From: Elstera sp043721315
GTDB taxonomy: Bacteria; Pseudomonadota; Alphaproteobacteria; Elsterales; Elsteraceae
Direction: 5' to 3'
NCBI GenBank assembly: GCA_043721315.1
Contig: JAYSQZ010000079.1
Location: forward strand, 1-52,239
DNA length: 52,239 nt
Under the pieces are notes generated by a model, which was given only the letters and a program-made list of their open reading frames with translations, was not told the origin of the DNA and searched no databases. A program made the position numbers and the translations under genes. This document shows, piece by piece, positions 32,813 to 40,793 of this stretch. Position 1 is the stretch's first letter; every line of letters starts with the position of its first letter.

Positions 32813-33843
32813 CGGGCAAGCCCTCCGCGCGGCTGTTGTTGGGTTATACAGTGAATGCCGCCGCCGCCCGCCGTGATGGGAAGGGCCGGGCGTTGCAGAA
32901 TCTTGTGCGTGGGGAAGGCTTCTTGCAGCACGCCCCGCGCATAATCGTCGGCAGGATCATCAAAGCCGGACATGACAATTCCGCCATTGGCGATAAAGAA
33001 ATTCGTGTAGGAAAGCGTAAGCCGCAGCCCATTCAACGCGCGCCGACGCGGTTGCGGCAGCGGCATGACGCTGAGGCGGCGGCCTTGGGCGTCGCGCATC
33101 TCTGTCAGTCGGCGGAAGTTTTCTCCGAACACGGTGAAGTTCGCATCGTCCTTATCACGGCACTCGGTTGCCAGCACCACGCCGGGGGCCGCGAAGCAGG
33201 CGATTTCGTCGATATGGCCGTTGGTGTCATCGCCCTCATAGCCGCGCCCGAGCCACAGCACAGTTTCGACACCGAGCCAGGCTTTCAAGTTCGCCTCGAT
33301 CTCGTCGCGGCTTAGGGTTGGGTTGCGGTTGGAGTGCAACAAGCATTCTTCGGTGGTCAGAACCGTGCCTTCACCATCGACGTGAATAGCGCCGCCTTCC
33401 AGCACGAAGGGGGCTTGGAAGCGGCGCGCGCCGAGGCGCTCCAGCACGCGGCCCGCCACTTTGGCGTCGTCGGCATAATCGGGGAAATTCTCCCCCCAGC
33501 AGTTGAACTGCCAAGAGATGCCCGCGACCGCGCCTGTGCCATCAGCTACGAAAGTTGGGCAGAAGTCGCGCGCCCAACTATCGTTCAACGGCATGTCCCA
33601 GAGTTCTACGTCGCGGGAGAGCAGTTTTGCGGCTGCGGCTTTATCTTCCGGGCGAACCAGCATCACGACAGGCTCGAACTCGCCAACAGCATGGGCGACG
33701 GCGGCATAAGCGGCGCGTGCGTCGGCCAAGCCCGCGCCCCAAAGTTCGGTGCGGCAGGGGAAAGCCATGAAGCAGCGTTCGTGCGCGGCCCATTCGGCGG
33801 GCATGTGGAACCCGGCGGCGGCGGGCGTTGGGAAGTCGCTCAT
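32809..33843 (-). CDS. aguA: Agmatine deiminase
   Basis: AguA converts agmatine to N-carbamoylputrescine. The 344-residue protein belongs to the peptidylarginine-deiminase-like family. Its signatures are MPAEWAAHERCFMAFPCR at the N-terminus, WARDFCPTF, EGGAIHVDGEGT, GYEGDDTNGHIDE and the C-terminal GGGGIHCITQQQPRG with the nucleophile C332. The gene is coupled to aguB, and together they complete the agmatine-to-putrescine route. Confidence 0.95.
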   Translation of the reverse strand: MSDFPTPAAAGFHMPAEWAAHERCFMAFPCRTELWGAGLADARAAYAAVAHAVGEFEPVVMLVRPEDKAAAAKLLSRDVELWDMPLNDSWARDFCPTFVADGTGAVAGISWQFNCWGENFPDYADDAKVAGRVLERLGARRFQAPFVLEGGAIHVDGEGTVLTTEECLLHSNRNPTLSRDEIEANLKAWLGVETVLWLGRGYEGDDTNGHIDEIACFAAPGVVLATECRDKDDANFTVFGENFRRLTEMRDAQGRRLSVMPLPQPRRRALNGLRLTLSYTNFFIANGGIVMSGFDDPADDYARGVLQEAFPTHKILQRPALPITAGGGGIHCITQQQPRGGLAR

Positions 33844-33852
33844 TATTGGTCC

Positions 33853-34947
33853 TTACTGGGGCAGCGGTTTGATGCCGTAAAGGGTGGTGAGATCCCCGCC
33901 CATCTGAATCCAGGAGACATGCCGATTCACGACAAGAAACGGTACCAAGCGCGGATCGCGGAAGCGCGCATAATATGGCTCCATCCATGCGGCCATATAG
34001 GGCTGAAACTTCGGCGGCCAGGATTGCGCGATGCCGCGCGCTTTTTGCACGAACGGCGTGCCGTCTTGATAGCCGCGTGTCACCAGATCGGCCAAGCGGC
34101 GCACAGCCCCCCCCTCGGCAGCATAAAGATCGTGCCCATTGCGGCTAAGGGTTTCTGCCGCAAGAACCAGCGCACTCAGCGCAATCATATGGGCGTGGCG
34201 CAGGCGGCGTTCGCGCGGCTCCAGCCCCCGAATGAAGCCTTGCGCGTCGATCCGGGTTAGGAACTGCTTCAGGCCCACCGTGGCCCAGGTGGTAAGGCCG
34301 CGATCTTGTGCGACAATCCCCGCAAGCAAGGTTGCGGTGAAGGCCCAGGCGCGCGACTCCTCGCCGATTTTTGGGGCGTCTGGCTGGCTCCAGCGGTCTT
34401 TCGTCACCGTGCCGAGTTTCTGAAACCACTCTTGCACGAACCGCACTTTTGCGGGCGACAGGCGCGGTTCGGTCAGCACGATCAGCGCGGCTTGGGCGAG
34501 GCCCGCAATGACGGCTTCTTGCTGACGGTCTGCGGCAAGGGTGGATGGATCATCCATCAGCCCCTCATCTTTCGCCCAAGCGTTTAGCCAGTCCAGCGCG
34601 CAATCGGCAATGCTAGGGTCGGCGGGGGCGAACTTCAGGTAGGAAAGCGCGATTGCCTGCACACCGCGCGCATAATCTTCAACGGGCTTCACGGCAGCGC
34701 GGTGGCGGTTTTGAGCGTCCACATCCACAATGCTTTGGCTGGCATCGGTGAAGAAATCAACGCCGTCTGCTTCGCGCACAGTCTCTGGAATCGCGGCGCA
34801 GGCGTAAAGGCCCGCAGATTTTGCAACCAAGGCCCGCCGCGCCACTACGTCCAATGGCCCCTGCATCGGCCCCGGATCGGCCCCCAAGACGGGCAGTGCG
34901 AGCGCAAAAACCAGCCCCACCGCTGTGCTAAACCAAGGGCGCATCAT
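33853..34947 (-). CDS. Alginate-lyase-fold exported protein, catalytic residues missing
   Basis: The 364-residue protein has a signal peptide (cleavage near residue 22) and resembles the (alpha/alpha) barrel of PL5 alginate lyases such as AlgL: TRIDAQGFIRG at 232-242, LAAETLSRNGHDLYAAEGG at 262-280 and PYMAAWMEPYYARF near the C-terminus. The region where AlgL has the catalytic Asn-His pair (NNHYYW, from memory) reads GEESRAW (195-201). The catalytic Tyr of the RALHYHNFAL region is Ala in RRLRHAHMIAL. Lyase activity is therefore doubtful. It sits between potI and aguA in one operon (overlapping potI), which suggests a periplasmic role tied to polyamine uptake or another substrate (inference). 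Confidence 0.75.
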   Translation of the reverse strand: MMRPWFSTAVGLVFALALPVLGADPGPMQGPLDVVARRALVAKSAGLYACAAIPETVREADGVDFFTDASQSIVDVDAQNRHRAAVKPVEDYARGVQAIALSYLKFAPADPSIADCALDWLNAWAKDEGLMDDPSTLAADRQQEAVIAGLAQAALIVLTEPRLSPAKVRFVQEWFQKLGTVTKDRWSQPDAPKIGEESRAWAFTATLLAGIVAQDRGLTTWATVGLKQFLTRIDAQGFIRGLEPRERRLRHAHMIALSALVLAAETLSRNGHDLYAAEGGAVRRLADLVTRGYQDGTPFVQKARGIAQSWPPKFQPYMAAWMEPYYARFRDPRLVPFLVVNRHVSWIQMGGDLTTLYGIKPLPQ

Positions 34948-35777
34948 CCCCCCGCCGCCTCTCGTGCCGAGCGTTCTTTCTCTCGGTTCTGCCGGAGCAG
35001 GAGGATGCCGGAAATAAGAATACCTGTCGTCACGATCCCCACAATGAGCGTGGCGAGCGCATTGATTTCCGGGCTTACGCCAAGGCGGACTTTCGAGAAA
35101 ATCATCATCGGCAGCGTGGTTGAACCCGGCCCGGAGACGAAACTGGTGATGACGAGATCATCGAGGCTAATCGTGAAGGCCAGCAGCCAGCCCGACACGA
35201 GCGCGGGCAGGATCAGCGGCAAGGTAATGAGGTAGAATACCTGCCAGGGCCGTGCCCCCAAATCCATCGCCGCCTCTTCAACCGATTGATCCATATCCTT
35301 CAGTCGCGCCTGCACGATCACGGCGACGAAGGACAGAGTGAAGGTCATATGAGCAATCGTGATGGTATCGACGCCGCGCCCATCAGGCCAGCCGATCATC
35401 TGCTCCAGCCCCACGAACAGCAGCAAAGAGGCGAGGCCTGTAACCACTTCCGGCATCACCAGTGGGGCCGAAACCAAGCCCGCAAACAGCGTACGGCCCC
35501 AGAAACTCGGCATCCGCGCGAGGCAATAGCCCGCGAGCGTGCCCAGGACAACGGCCCCGGTGGCACTCATCGCGGCGATCTTCAGCGACGTGATGGCGGC
35601 CTCGATCATCCGCTCGTTACGGAACAACTCGCCATACCATTTGGTCGAAAAGCCAGACCAGACCGTGACGAGGCGATTTTCGTTAAACGAGTAGAAAATC
35701 ACCGACAGAATGGGGCCATACAGAAAAGCGTAGCCTAAGCCGAGGAAGACGAAAAGCGCGACGGGACGGCGGTTCAT
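34944..35777 (-). CDS. potI: Putrescine/polyamine ABC transporter permease PotI
   Basis: The 277-residue inner-membrane protein has six membrane segments and the permease signature EEAAMDLGARPWQVFYLITLP (EAA loop) near residues 175-195. FSFNENRLVTVWSGFSTKWY after the first segment is characteristic of PotI/PotC. The ATG at 35777 is chosen, two bases after the potH stop codon; a long in-frame reading from 35930 gives cysteine-rich nonsense overlapping potH. It overlaps the next gene by four bases. Confidence 0.93.
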   Translation of the reverse strand: MNRRPVALFVFLGLGYAFLYGPILSVIFYSFNENRLVTVWSGFSTKWYGELFRNERMIEAAITSLKIAAMSATGAVVLGTLAGYCLARMPSFWGRTLFAGLVSAPLVMPEVVTGLASLLLFVGLEQMIGWPDGRGVDTITIAHMTFTLSFVAVIVQARLKDMDQSVEEAAMDLGARPWQVFYLITLPLILPALVSGWLLAFTISLDDLVITSFVSGPGSTTLPMMIFSKVRLGVSPEINALATLIVGIVTTGILISGILLLRQNREKERSAREAAGG

Positions 35778-35778
35778 C

Positions 35779-36696
35779 TCAGTGCCCTCCGCGAGCGTGC
35801 GGGCTGCCGCCTTGGCTACGTTGCAGCAGCATGATCGGGGCGACCAGCAGCAACAGCATCGCGACCGCCACCGCCGAGGCCAGCGGCCAATCGCGGTTAC
35901 TAAAGAATTCCGCCCACAGCACATTGCCAATCATCAAAGTTTCCGGCCCACCTAATAGCTCCGGCACCACAAACTCCCCAACCACCGGAATGAAGACCAG
36001 CATCGAGCCTGCAATGATCCCCGGCAACGACAGCGGCAGCGTGATCAGCCAGAAGGCCCGCAAGGGGCGGCACCCCAAATCGGCAGCGGCTTCGAGCAAG
36101 GACAGGTCCATTTTCTCCAGAGTCGAGTAGAGCGGCAGAATCATGAACGGTAAGTACGTGTAAACAAGGCCAATATAGACCGCCGTGGGAGTGTTCATCA
36201 GCGGAAGCGGCTCAGAAATTACCCCCAACCATAGCAGCAGATTGTTCAATAAACCGTTATTGTTGAGAATACCCATCCAGGCATAAATACGAATGAGAAA
36301 GCTGGTCCAGAACGGCAGAATCACCATCATCAGCAAAATCGGGCGAATGCCCTTATCGGCCCTGGCCATCGCATACGCCATCGGATAACCGATGAGCAGA
36401 CAGAAAAAAGTGCTGATAGCGGCAGTTTTCAGCGAGTTAAGGTAGGCTACAACATAAAGATCGTCGCTGAGCAGAAACATATAGTTCCCAAGGTTCAGCA
36501 CGAGTTGCAGCGCTTTACCGTCCACCCATTCGAGGAGCGGGGTGAAGGGCGGCGTGAGGCTGGTATCCGGCGTTGAAAGGCTAATAGTCAGCACAATCAA
36601 GAACGGCACCAGAAAGAATAACCCCAGCCAGCCGTAAGGAATGGCGATAACCGTGGAGCGGCCCATGAAACGCCGCAAGAAGCCCGGCGGTGTCAT
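35779..36696 (-). CDS. potH: Putrescine/polyamine ABC transporter permease PotH
   Basis: The 305-residue inner-membrane protein has six membrane segments. It carries the PotH/PotB-type features FLVPFLIVLTISLS, FWTSFLIRIYAWMGILNNNG and the EAA loop LLEAAADLGCRPLRAFWLITLP. The ATG at 36696 overlaps the potG stop by one base. It forms the permease pair with PotI. Confidence 0.94.
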   Translation of the reverse strand: MTPPGFLRRFMGRSTVIAIPYGWLGLFFLVPFLIVLTISLSTPDTSLTPPFTPLLEWVDGKALQLVLNLGNYMFLLSDDLYVVAYLNSLKTAAISTFFCLLIGYPMAYAMARADKGIRPILLMMVILPFWTSFLIRIYAWMGILNNNGLLNNLLLWLGVISEPLPLMNTPTAVYIGLVYTYLPFMILPLYSTLEKMDLSLLEAAADLGCRPLRAFWLITLPLSLPGIIAGSMLVFIPVVGEFVVPELLGGPETLMIGNVLWAEFFSNRDWPLASAVAVAMLLLLVAPIMLLQRSQGGSPHARGGH

Positions 36697-37871
36697 TATT
36701 GCGCCAGAACCACGCCGCCATCGGCAGCCCAGCCGATATGCACGCGGTCTTCCCAAGTAAACTCGCCTTCGGCCCAGCGGTCGAGGTTTGGTTGCGTCAC
36801 GCGCACCTGTTTGCCGCCGCCAACGGCAATGAAATAGATGGAAATATCGCCCAAATAGACGATCTGTTTAATGATGCCTTGCATCTGGTTCGGCAAATCG
36901 GCCAGCGGCTTGCGGCTCATGCGGATTTTCTCCGGGCGCACCGCTACTGAAAACGCCATACCCACAGTGCCCGTGATGCCGTGGCCGACGTGAATGCGCC
37001 CGCCAAAATCCGGGCATTCTAACTCGGCCCGATCCGGCTCATCCACCGCCAGCGTCGCCTCGAACAGGTTCACCGAGCCGATGAAGTTGGCGACGAAGCG
37101 GTTCTGGGGAAACTCGTAAATTTCGGCGGGTGTGCCCAACTGCTGAATGCGGCCCCTGTCCATCACCGAAATACGATCTGCCAGGGTCATCGCTTCTTCT
37201 TGATCGTGGGTAACGATAACGAAGGTAATGCCAACCTTGCTTTGGATATTGAGCAACTCAAGCTGGGTTTGCTCGCGTAGTTTTTTATCGAGCGCGCCCA
37301 AAGGCTCATCGAGGAGCAGCACTTTCGGGCGCTTAATGAGACTGCGAGCGAGGGCCACGCGCTGACGCTGCCCGCCGGAAAGCTGGTGGGGCCGGCGTTT
37401 GGCGAAGCTGCCCATTTGCACCAAATCGAGCTGTTCTGCCACGCGCGTCGCAATCTCGGCCTTCGATACCCCATCCATCCGCAGCCCAAACCCTACATTC
37501 TGCTCCACGCTCATGTGCGGAAACAGCGCGTAGGACTGGAACATCATATTCACTGGGCGCGCGTAGGGCGGCACAGTGGCCATATCTTGCCCGTCGATCA
37601 GAATGCGGCCTTCTGTGGGCGTCTCGAACCCCGCCAGCATCCGCAGCAGCGTCGTCTTGCCGCAGCCGGAGCCGCCGAGCAGCGCGAATAACTCACCGGG
37701 AAAAATATCGACGCTCACCCCATCAACCGCAACGAAATCGCCGAAGGTTTTGCGAACCTCCTGAATCTGGATCATCGGCTTGGCCGATGGATCGCGCCAA
37801 GGCTGCACGCGCTGGCCCGATACCCCGCCGAGCGAGCGGGGGGAGGCGGTGGCGGAGGAAGGGTTAGGCAT
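36696..37871 (-). CDS. potG: Putrescine/polyamine ABC transporter ATPase PotG
   Basis: The 391-residue ATPase has Walker A GGSGCGKTT at 66-74, the NMMFQSYALFPHM Q-loop, LSGGQRQRVALARSL, Walker B VLLLDEPLGALD, and a C-terminal TOBE domain (VAVRPEKIRMS, IVYLGDISIYF). It is closer to PotG than to PotA by overall pattern as I recall it. The start is either 37871 or the ATG at 37775, which directly precedes the conserved domain; the first 32 residues are low-complexity. The 272-base gap to potF contains a transposable-element remnant. Confidence 0.93.
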   Translation of the reverse strand: MPNPSSATASPRSLGGVSGQRVQPWRDPSAKPMIQIQEVRKTFGDFVAVDGVSVDIFPGELFALLGGSGCGKTTLLRMLAGFETPTEGRILIDGQDMATVPPYARPVNMMFQSYALFPHMSVEQNVGFGLRMDGVSKAEIATRVAEQLDLVQMGSFAKRRPHQLSGGQRQRVALARSLIKRPKVLLLDEPLGALDKKLREQTQLELLNIQSKVGITFVIVTHDQEEAMTLADRISVMDRGRIQQLGTPAEIYEFPQNRFVANFIGSVNLFEATLAVDEPDRAELECPDFGGRIHVGHGITGTVGMAFSVAVRPEKIRMSRKPLADLPNQMQGIIKQIVYLGDISIYFIAVGGGKQVRVTQPNLDRWAEGEFTWEDRVHIGWAADGGVVLAQ

Positions 37872-37932
37872 ACCGGGCAAAGCCTCCAACACGGCGGGGT
37901 CTTTTCAAGGGAAAGGGCGCACTAGTCTCTTA

Positions 37933-38093
37933 GAGCCTGTTTGAAAATGTCGGTCGGGTCGATCCTGCGGGTCTTTTTGCGCCCTGCTGCGTCACCGATC
38001 TTGCAGATAGTCTCGATATCTGCTGCGCTCGGTTCCTATCAGGCCCCAAAAATCCCTCGCAGCCTCTCAACCGCCGAATTTCCAAACAGTCTC
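37933..38093. mobile_element. 161-bp MITE-like element with IS5-type ends
   Basis: The element has terminal inverted repeats GAGCCTGTTTGAAAAT and (reverse complement of the right end) GAGACTGTTTGGAAAT, matching at 14 of 16 positions. It is flanked on both sides by TTA, fitting the 3-bp TNA target duplication of IS5-family (IS1031/IS427-like) elements. It has no transposase gene. An internal 7-bp inverted repeat (38003-38009 with 38017-38023) adds structure. It lies between potF and potG, inside the transporter operon. Confidence 0.8.
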
Positions 38094-38143
38094 TTACCGA
38101 AACCAGCGCGCCCTTGGGAGTCTTTCTTATCGAAGGGGGGCGA

Positions 38144-39256
38144 CTAACGGCCCGTTTTCACGCGCGTCCAGGCACGGGTGCGGGCGCGCTCAAACTCTTT
38201 ATCCGCAGGGGTGATGGTGAACAGGCGCGCGCGCACTTCTGCCGGCGGGTAGATGCCGGGGTTCGTGCGGACGGCATCCGATACCAGCGTCGTCGAAGCC
38301 TTATTGCCGTTGGCATAGCCCGTCAGGTCCGAACTTGCGGCAACAACGCTCGGTTTCATGAGATGATCGAGAATAGCGTGAGCAAGATCGGGGTTGGGGG
38401 CGCTTTTGGGAATTGCGAGCGTATCGACCCAAAGCTGCGCGCCTTCGGATGGAATCGAGTAGTTCACCGTCACGCCGCGCTTAGATTCCGCCGCACGGGT
38501 AGAAGCCTGAATAATATCGCCCGAATAACCAAAGGCGACGCAAATATCGCCGTTCGCGAGACCGTTGATATATTCCGACGAGTGGAACTTGCGGATGAAC
38601 GGGCGCACTTTCAGCAGCGCATCGGTCGCCTTATCGAGATCGGCAAGCGATTTACTGTCGGGCGGCAGACCTAAGTATTGCAGCACGGTGGGGAACACAT
38701 CGGTTGGCGCATCCAGTACCATCACGCCGCAGGCTTTGAACTTCGCCACAGTGTCCGGGTCCAAGATCATTTTCATACTGTACACGGGCGCGTCGGCGGC
38801 AATGGTTTTCACTTTGCCGACGTTGTAGCCGATGCCGTTGGTGCCCCACATCCAGGGAATAGCGTGGGCATTGTTCGGGTCGGCCTTTTCCATCGCCTTC
38901 AAAATTTCGGGATCGAGGTTGCCAAGGTTCTTCAGCTTGCTCTTGTCGAGCGGCTGATACAGGCCCGCCGCAACCTGACGGGCGAGGAACGGTTGGGCTG
39001 TCGGGCCGACAACATCATAACCGGACCTACCAGCAGTCAGCTTCGCTTCCAGAACTTCCTGGCTATCGTAAACGTCGTAGTTGACCTTCACGCCGGTTTC
39101 CTTCGTGAAGGCTTCCAGTACTTTCGGATCAATGTAATCCGACCAGTTATAGACGTTGACAACCTTCTTCTGCGCCAGAGCCGCCGGGGCGAAAGCGGCC
39201 CCCACGAGACCAAGACACAAGGCGGTGGTGCTTGCCCAAAGTTTAACCGTGTGCAT
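38144..39256 (-). CDS. potF: Putrescine-binding periplasmic protein PotF
   Basis: The 370-residue protein has a signal peptide (cleavage after ALA near residue 28) followed by KKVVNVYNWSDYIDP, the hallmark of the spermidine/putrescine-binding family. The WMWGTNGIGYN segment carries aromatic and acidic ligand contacts. The ATG at 39256 is chosen because AAGGAG lies nine bases upstream; the in-frame ATG at 39265 directly abuts that ribosome binding site. It heads the pot genes, 90 bases after the glutamine synthetase-like gene. Confidence 0.94.
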   Translation of the reverse strand: MHTVKLWASTTALCLGLVGAAFAPAALAQKKVVNVYNWSDYIDPKVLEAFTKETGVKVNYDVYDSQEVLEAKLTAGRSGYDVVGPTAQPFLARQVAAGLYQPLDKSKLKNLGNLDPEILKAMEKADPNNAHAIPWMWGTNGIGYNVGKVKTIAADAPVYSMKMILDPDTVAKFKACGVMVLDAPTDVFPTVLQYLGLPPDSKSLADLDKATDALLKVRPFIRKFHSSEYINGLANGDICVAFGYSGDIIQASTRAAESKRGVTVNYSIPSEGAQLWVDTLAIPKSAPNPDLAHAILDHLMKPSVVAASSDLTGYANGNKASTTLVSDAVRTNPGIYPPAEVRARLFTITPADKEFERARTRAWTRVKTGR

Positions 39257-39346
39257 CCCTGTCATCTCCTTGAAATATCCGGCTCTTCGGCCTTTTGCAG
39301 TATCGAGATTAACCTTACGGCAGACGCTCTTGAAGTCAACGTAGCC

Positions 39347-40708
39347 TTACACGTTCAGCAGCAAAAATTCCCGTTCCCAGGAGGAGATGACGCGCTGATA
39401 AGCGTCATACTCATGCTGCTTCACCGCCATCAGGGCGGCAACGAAGCGTTCGCCCAAAACCTGCCGCAGTGGGCGAGAGCGGTTGAGCTTCTGCATCGCA
39501 TCGAATAAATGGCGGGGGAGGGTATGGGCCATGTCATAGGCGCTCCCGTCCACCGGGTCGCTCGGCTCCAACTCTTCTATCATGCCGAGATAGCCTGCGG
39601 CGAGCGAGGCGGCGATAGCGAGATAGGGGTTGGTATCGGCCCCGGCCACGCGGTTCTCCACGCGCCGCGCTTCTTGGCTCGAAACCGGCACGCGCAGGCC
39701 GGTGGTGCGGTTATCGTGCCCCCACTGCACATTGATCGGCGCGTCGGAGAAGCGCTGCAAACGGCGGTAGGAGTTGACGTTGGGGGCCATCAGCGGCAGC
39801 AGGGCAGGCAGATATTTCTGCAAACCCGCGATATGCGAGAGAAACAAGGGCGAGTTGTCGCCATTCGCCAGCGCAAACAGGTTTTCGCCCGTAGTGCTAT
39901 CCAGCAGGCTCTGGTGAATATGCATCGAGCTTCCCGGCTCGTTTTGCATCGGCTTCGCCATGAAGGTCGCATACAGATTATGCCGCAGCCCGGTTTGGCG
40001 CACGGTTCGCTTGAACAGGAATACTTGATCGGCCAGCGATAAAGCGGGGCCGTGGTTGAAGTTAATCTCCATCTGCGCCGCACCGGCTTCGTGGGTTAGC
40101 GTGTCGATGTCGATTTCTTGCTTTTCGCAGTAGTCGTAAATATCTTCAAACAGCGGATCGAACTCGTTCACCGCGTCGATGCCATAGGCTTGCCGCGCCG
40201 TCTCCGGCCTTCCCGAACGCCCGATGGGTGGTTCTAGCGGATAGTCCGGGTCGGTGTTCGGCTTCACCAGATAGAATTCCAACTCCGGGGCGACTACGGG
40301 GGTCCAGCCTTTAGCGTCGTAGAGCCGCAATACCCGCCGCAACACTTCGCGCGGGGAAATATCGACCACGCGGCCATCGGCATAAACGCAGTCGGTGATG
40401 ACCTGTGCCGTCGGCTCCGAATACCACGGCACGAGGCGGATTGTATCCGGGTCTGGCCGCAGGAACACGTCCGAGTTGGCGGGGTTGGTCACGGTTTCGT
40501 CGGGCGGATAGTCGCCGCTGATCGTTTGCACGAAAATCGCTTCAGGAATCCGAAGCCCGCGATCCCCAAAACTGGTCAGGAATTTTTGCGCCGGGAGGAT
40601 CTTACCCCGGGGGATACCCGACATATCGGGCACCAGGCATTCGACTTCGGTAATAGCGTGTTGGCTGATCCACTCAGCAAAGCGGTCCATAAAGCCCTCG
40701 TTTGTCAT
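39347..40708 (-). CDS. Glutamine synthetase-like gamma-glutamylpolyamine synthetase
   Basis: The 453-residue protein has the glutamine synthetase fold with VAPELEFYLV, EAGAAQMEINF, FMAKPMQNEPGSSMHIHQSL and the C-terminal NRVAGADTNPYLAIAASLAAGY. It lacks the adenylylation-site region of GlnA. The pattern and the adjacent polyamine transporter indicate a PuuA-like enzyme that attaches glutamate to putrescine or another amine (the context part is inference). It is the first gene of the module. The 85 bases upstream contain no recognisable promoter. Confidence 0.87.
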   Translation of the reverse strand: MTNEGFMDRFAEWISQHAITEVECLVPDMSGIPRGKILPAQKFLTSFGDRGLRIPEAIFVQTISGDYPPDETVTNPANSDVFLRPDPDTIRLVPWYSEPTAQVITDCVYADGRVVDISPREVLRRVLRLYDAKGWTPVVAPELEFYLVKPNTDPDYPLEPPIGRSGRPETARQAYGIDAVNEFDPLFEDIYDYCEKQEIDIDTLTHEAGAAQMEINFNHGPALSLADQVFLFKRTVRQTGLRHNLYATFMAKPMQNEPGSSMHIHQSLLDSTTGENLFALANGDNSPLFLSHIAGLQKYLPALLPLMAPNVNSYRRLQRFSDAPINVQWGHDNRTTGLRVPVSSQEARRVENRVAGADTNPYLAIAASLAAGYLGMIEELEPSDPVDGSAYDMAHTLPRHLFDAMQKLNRSRPLRQVLGERFVAALMAVKQHEYDAYQRVISSWEREFLLLNV

Positions 40709-40793
40709 CTGAGAATGATCCTAAGCCGAATCGAGGCCGGAGGCTAGCGCTGCGGGACTGCTGATGCGTGTTGAACCTCTGCCGCAATAATCG

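Noticed and set aside
33334..34260. 308-codon plus-strand frame opposite aguA and the alginate-lyase-like gene
   Set aside because: It spans the ends of two coupled minus-strand genes, with no recognisable domain or ribosome binding site.
38678..39508. 276-codon plus-strand frame opposite potF
   Set aside because: It runs antisense to a well-supported binding protein and into the glutamine-synthetase-like gene; no homology is apparent.
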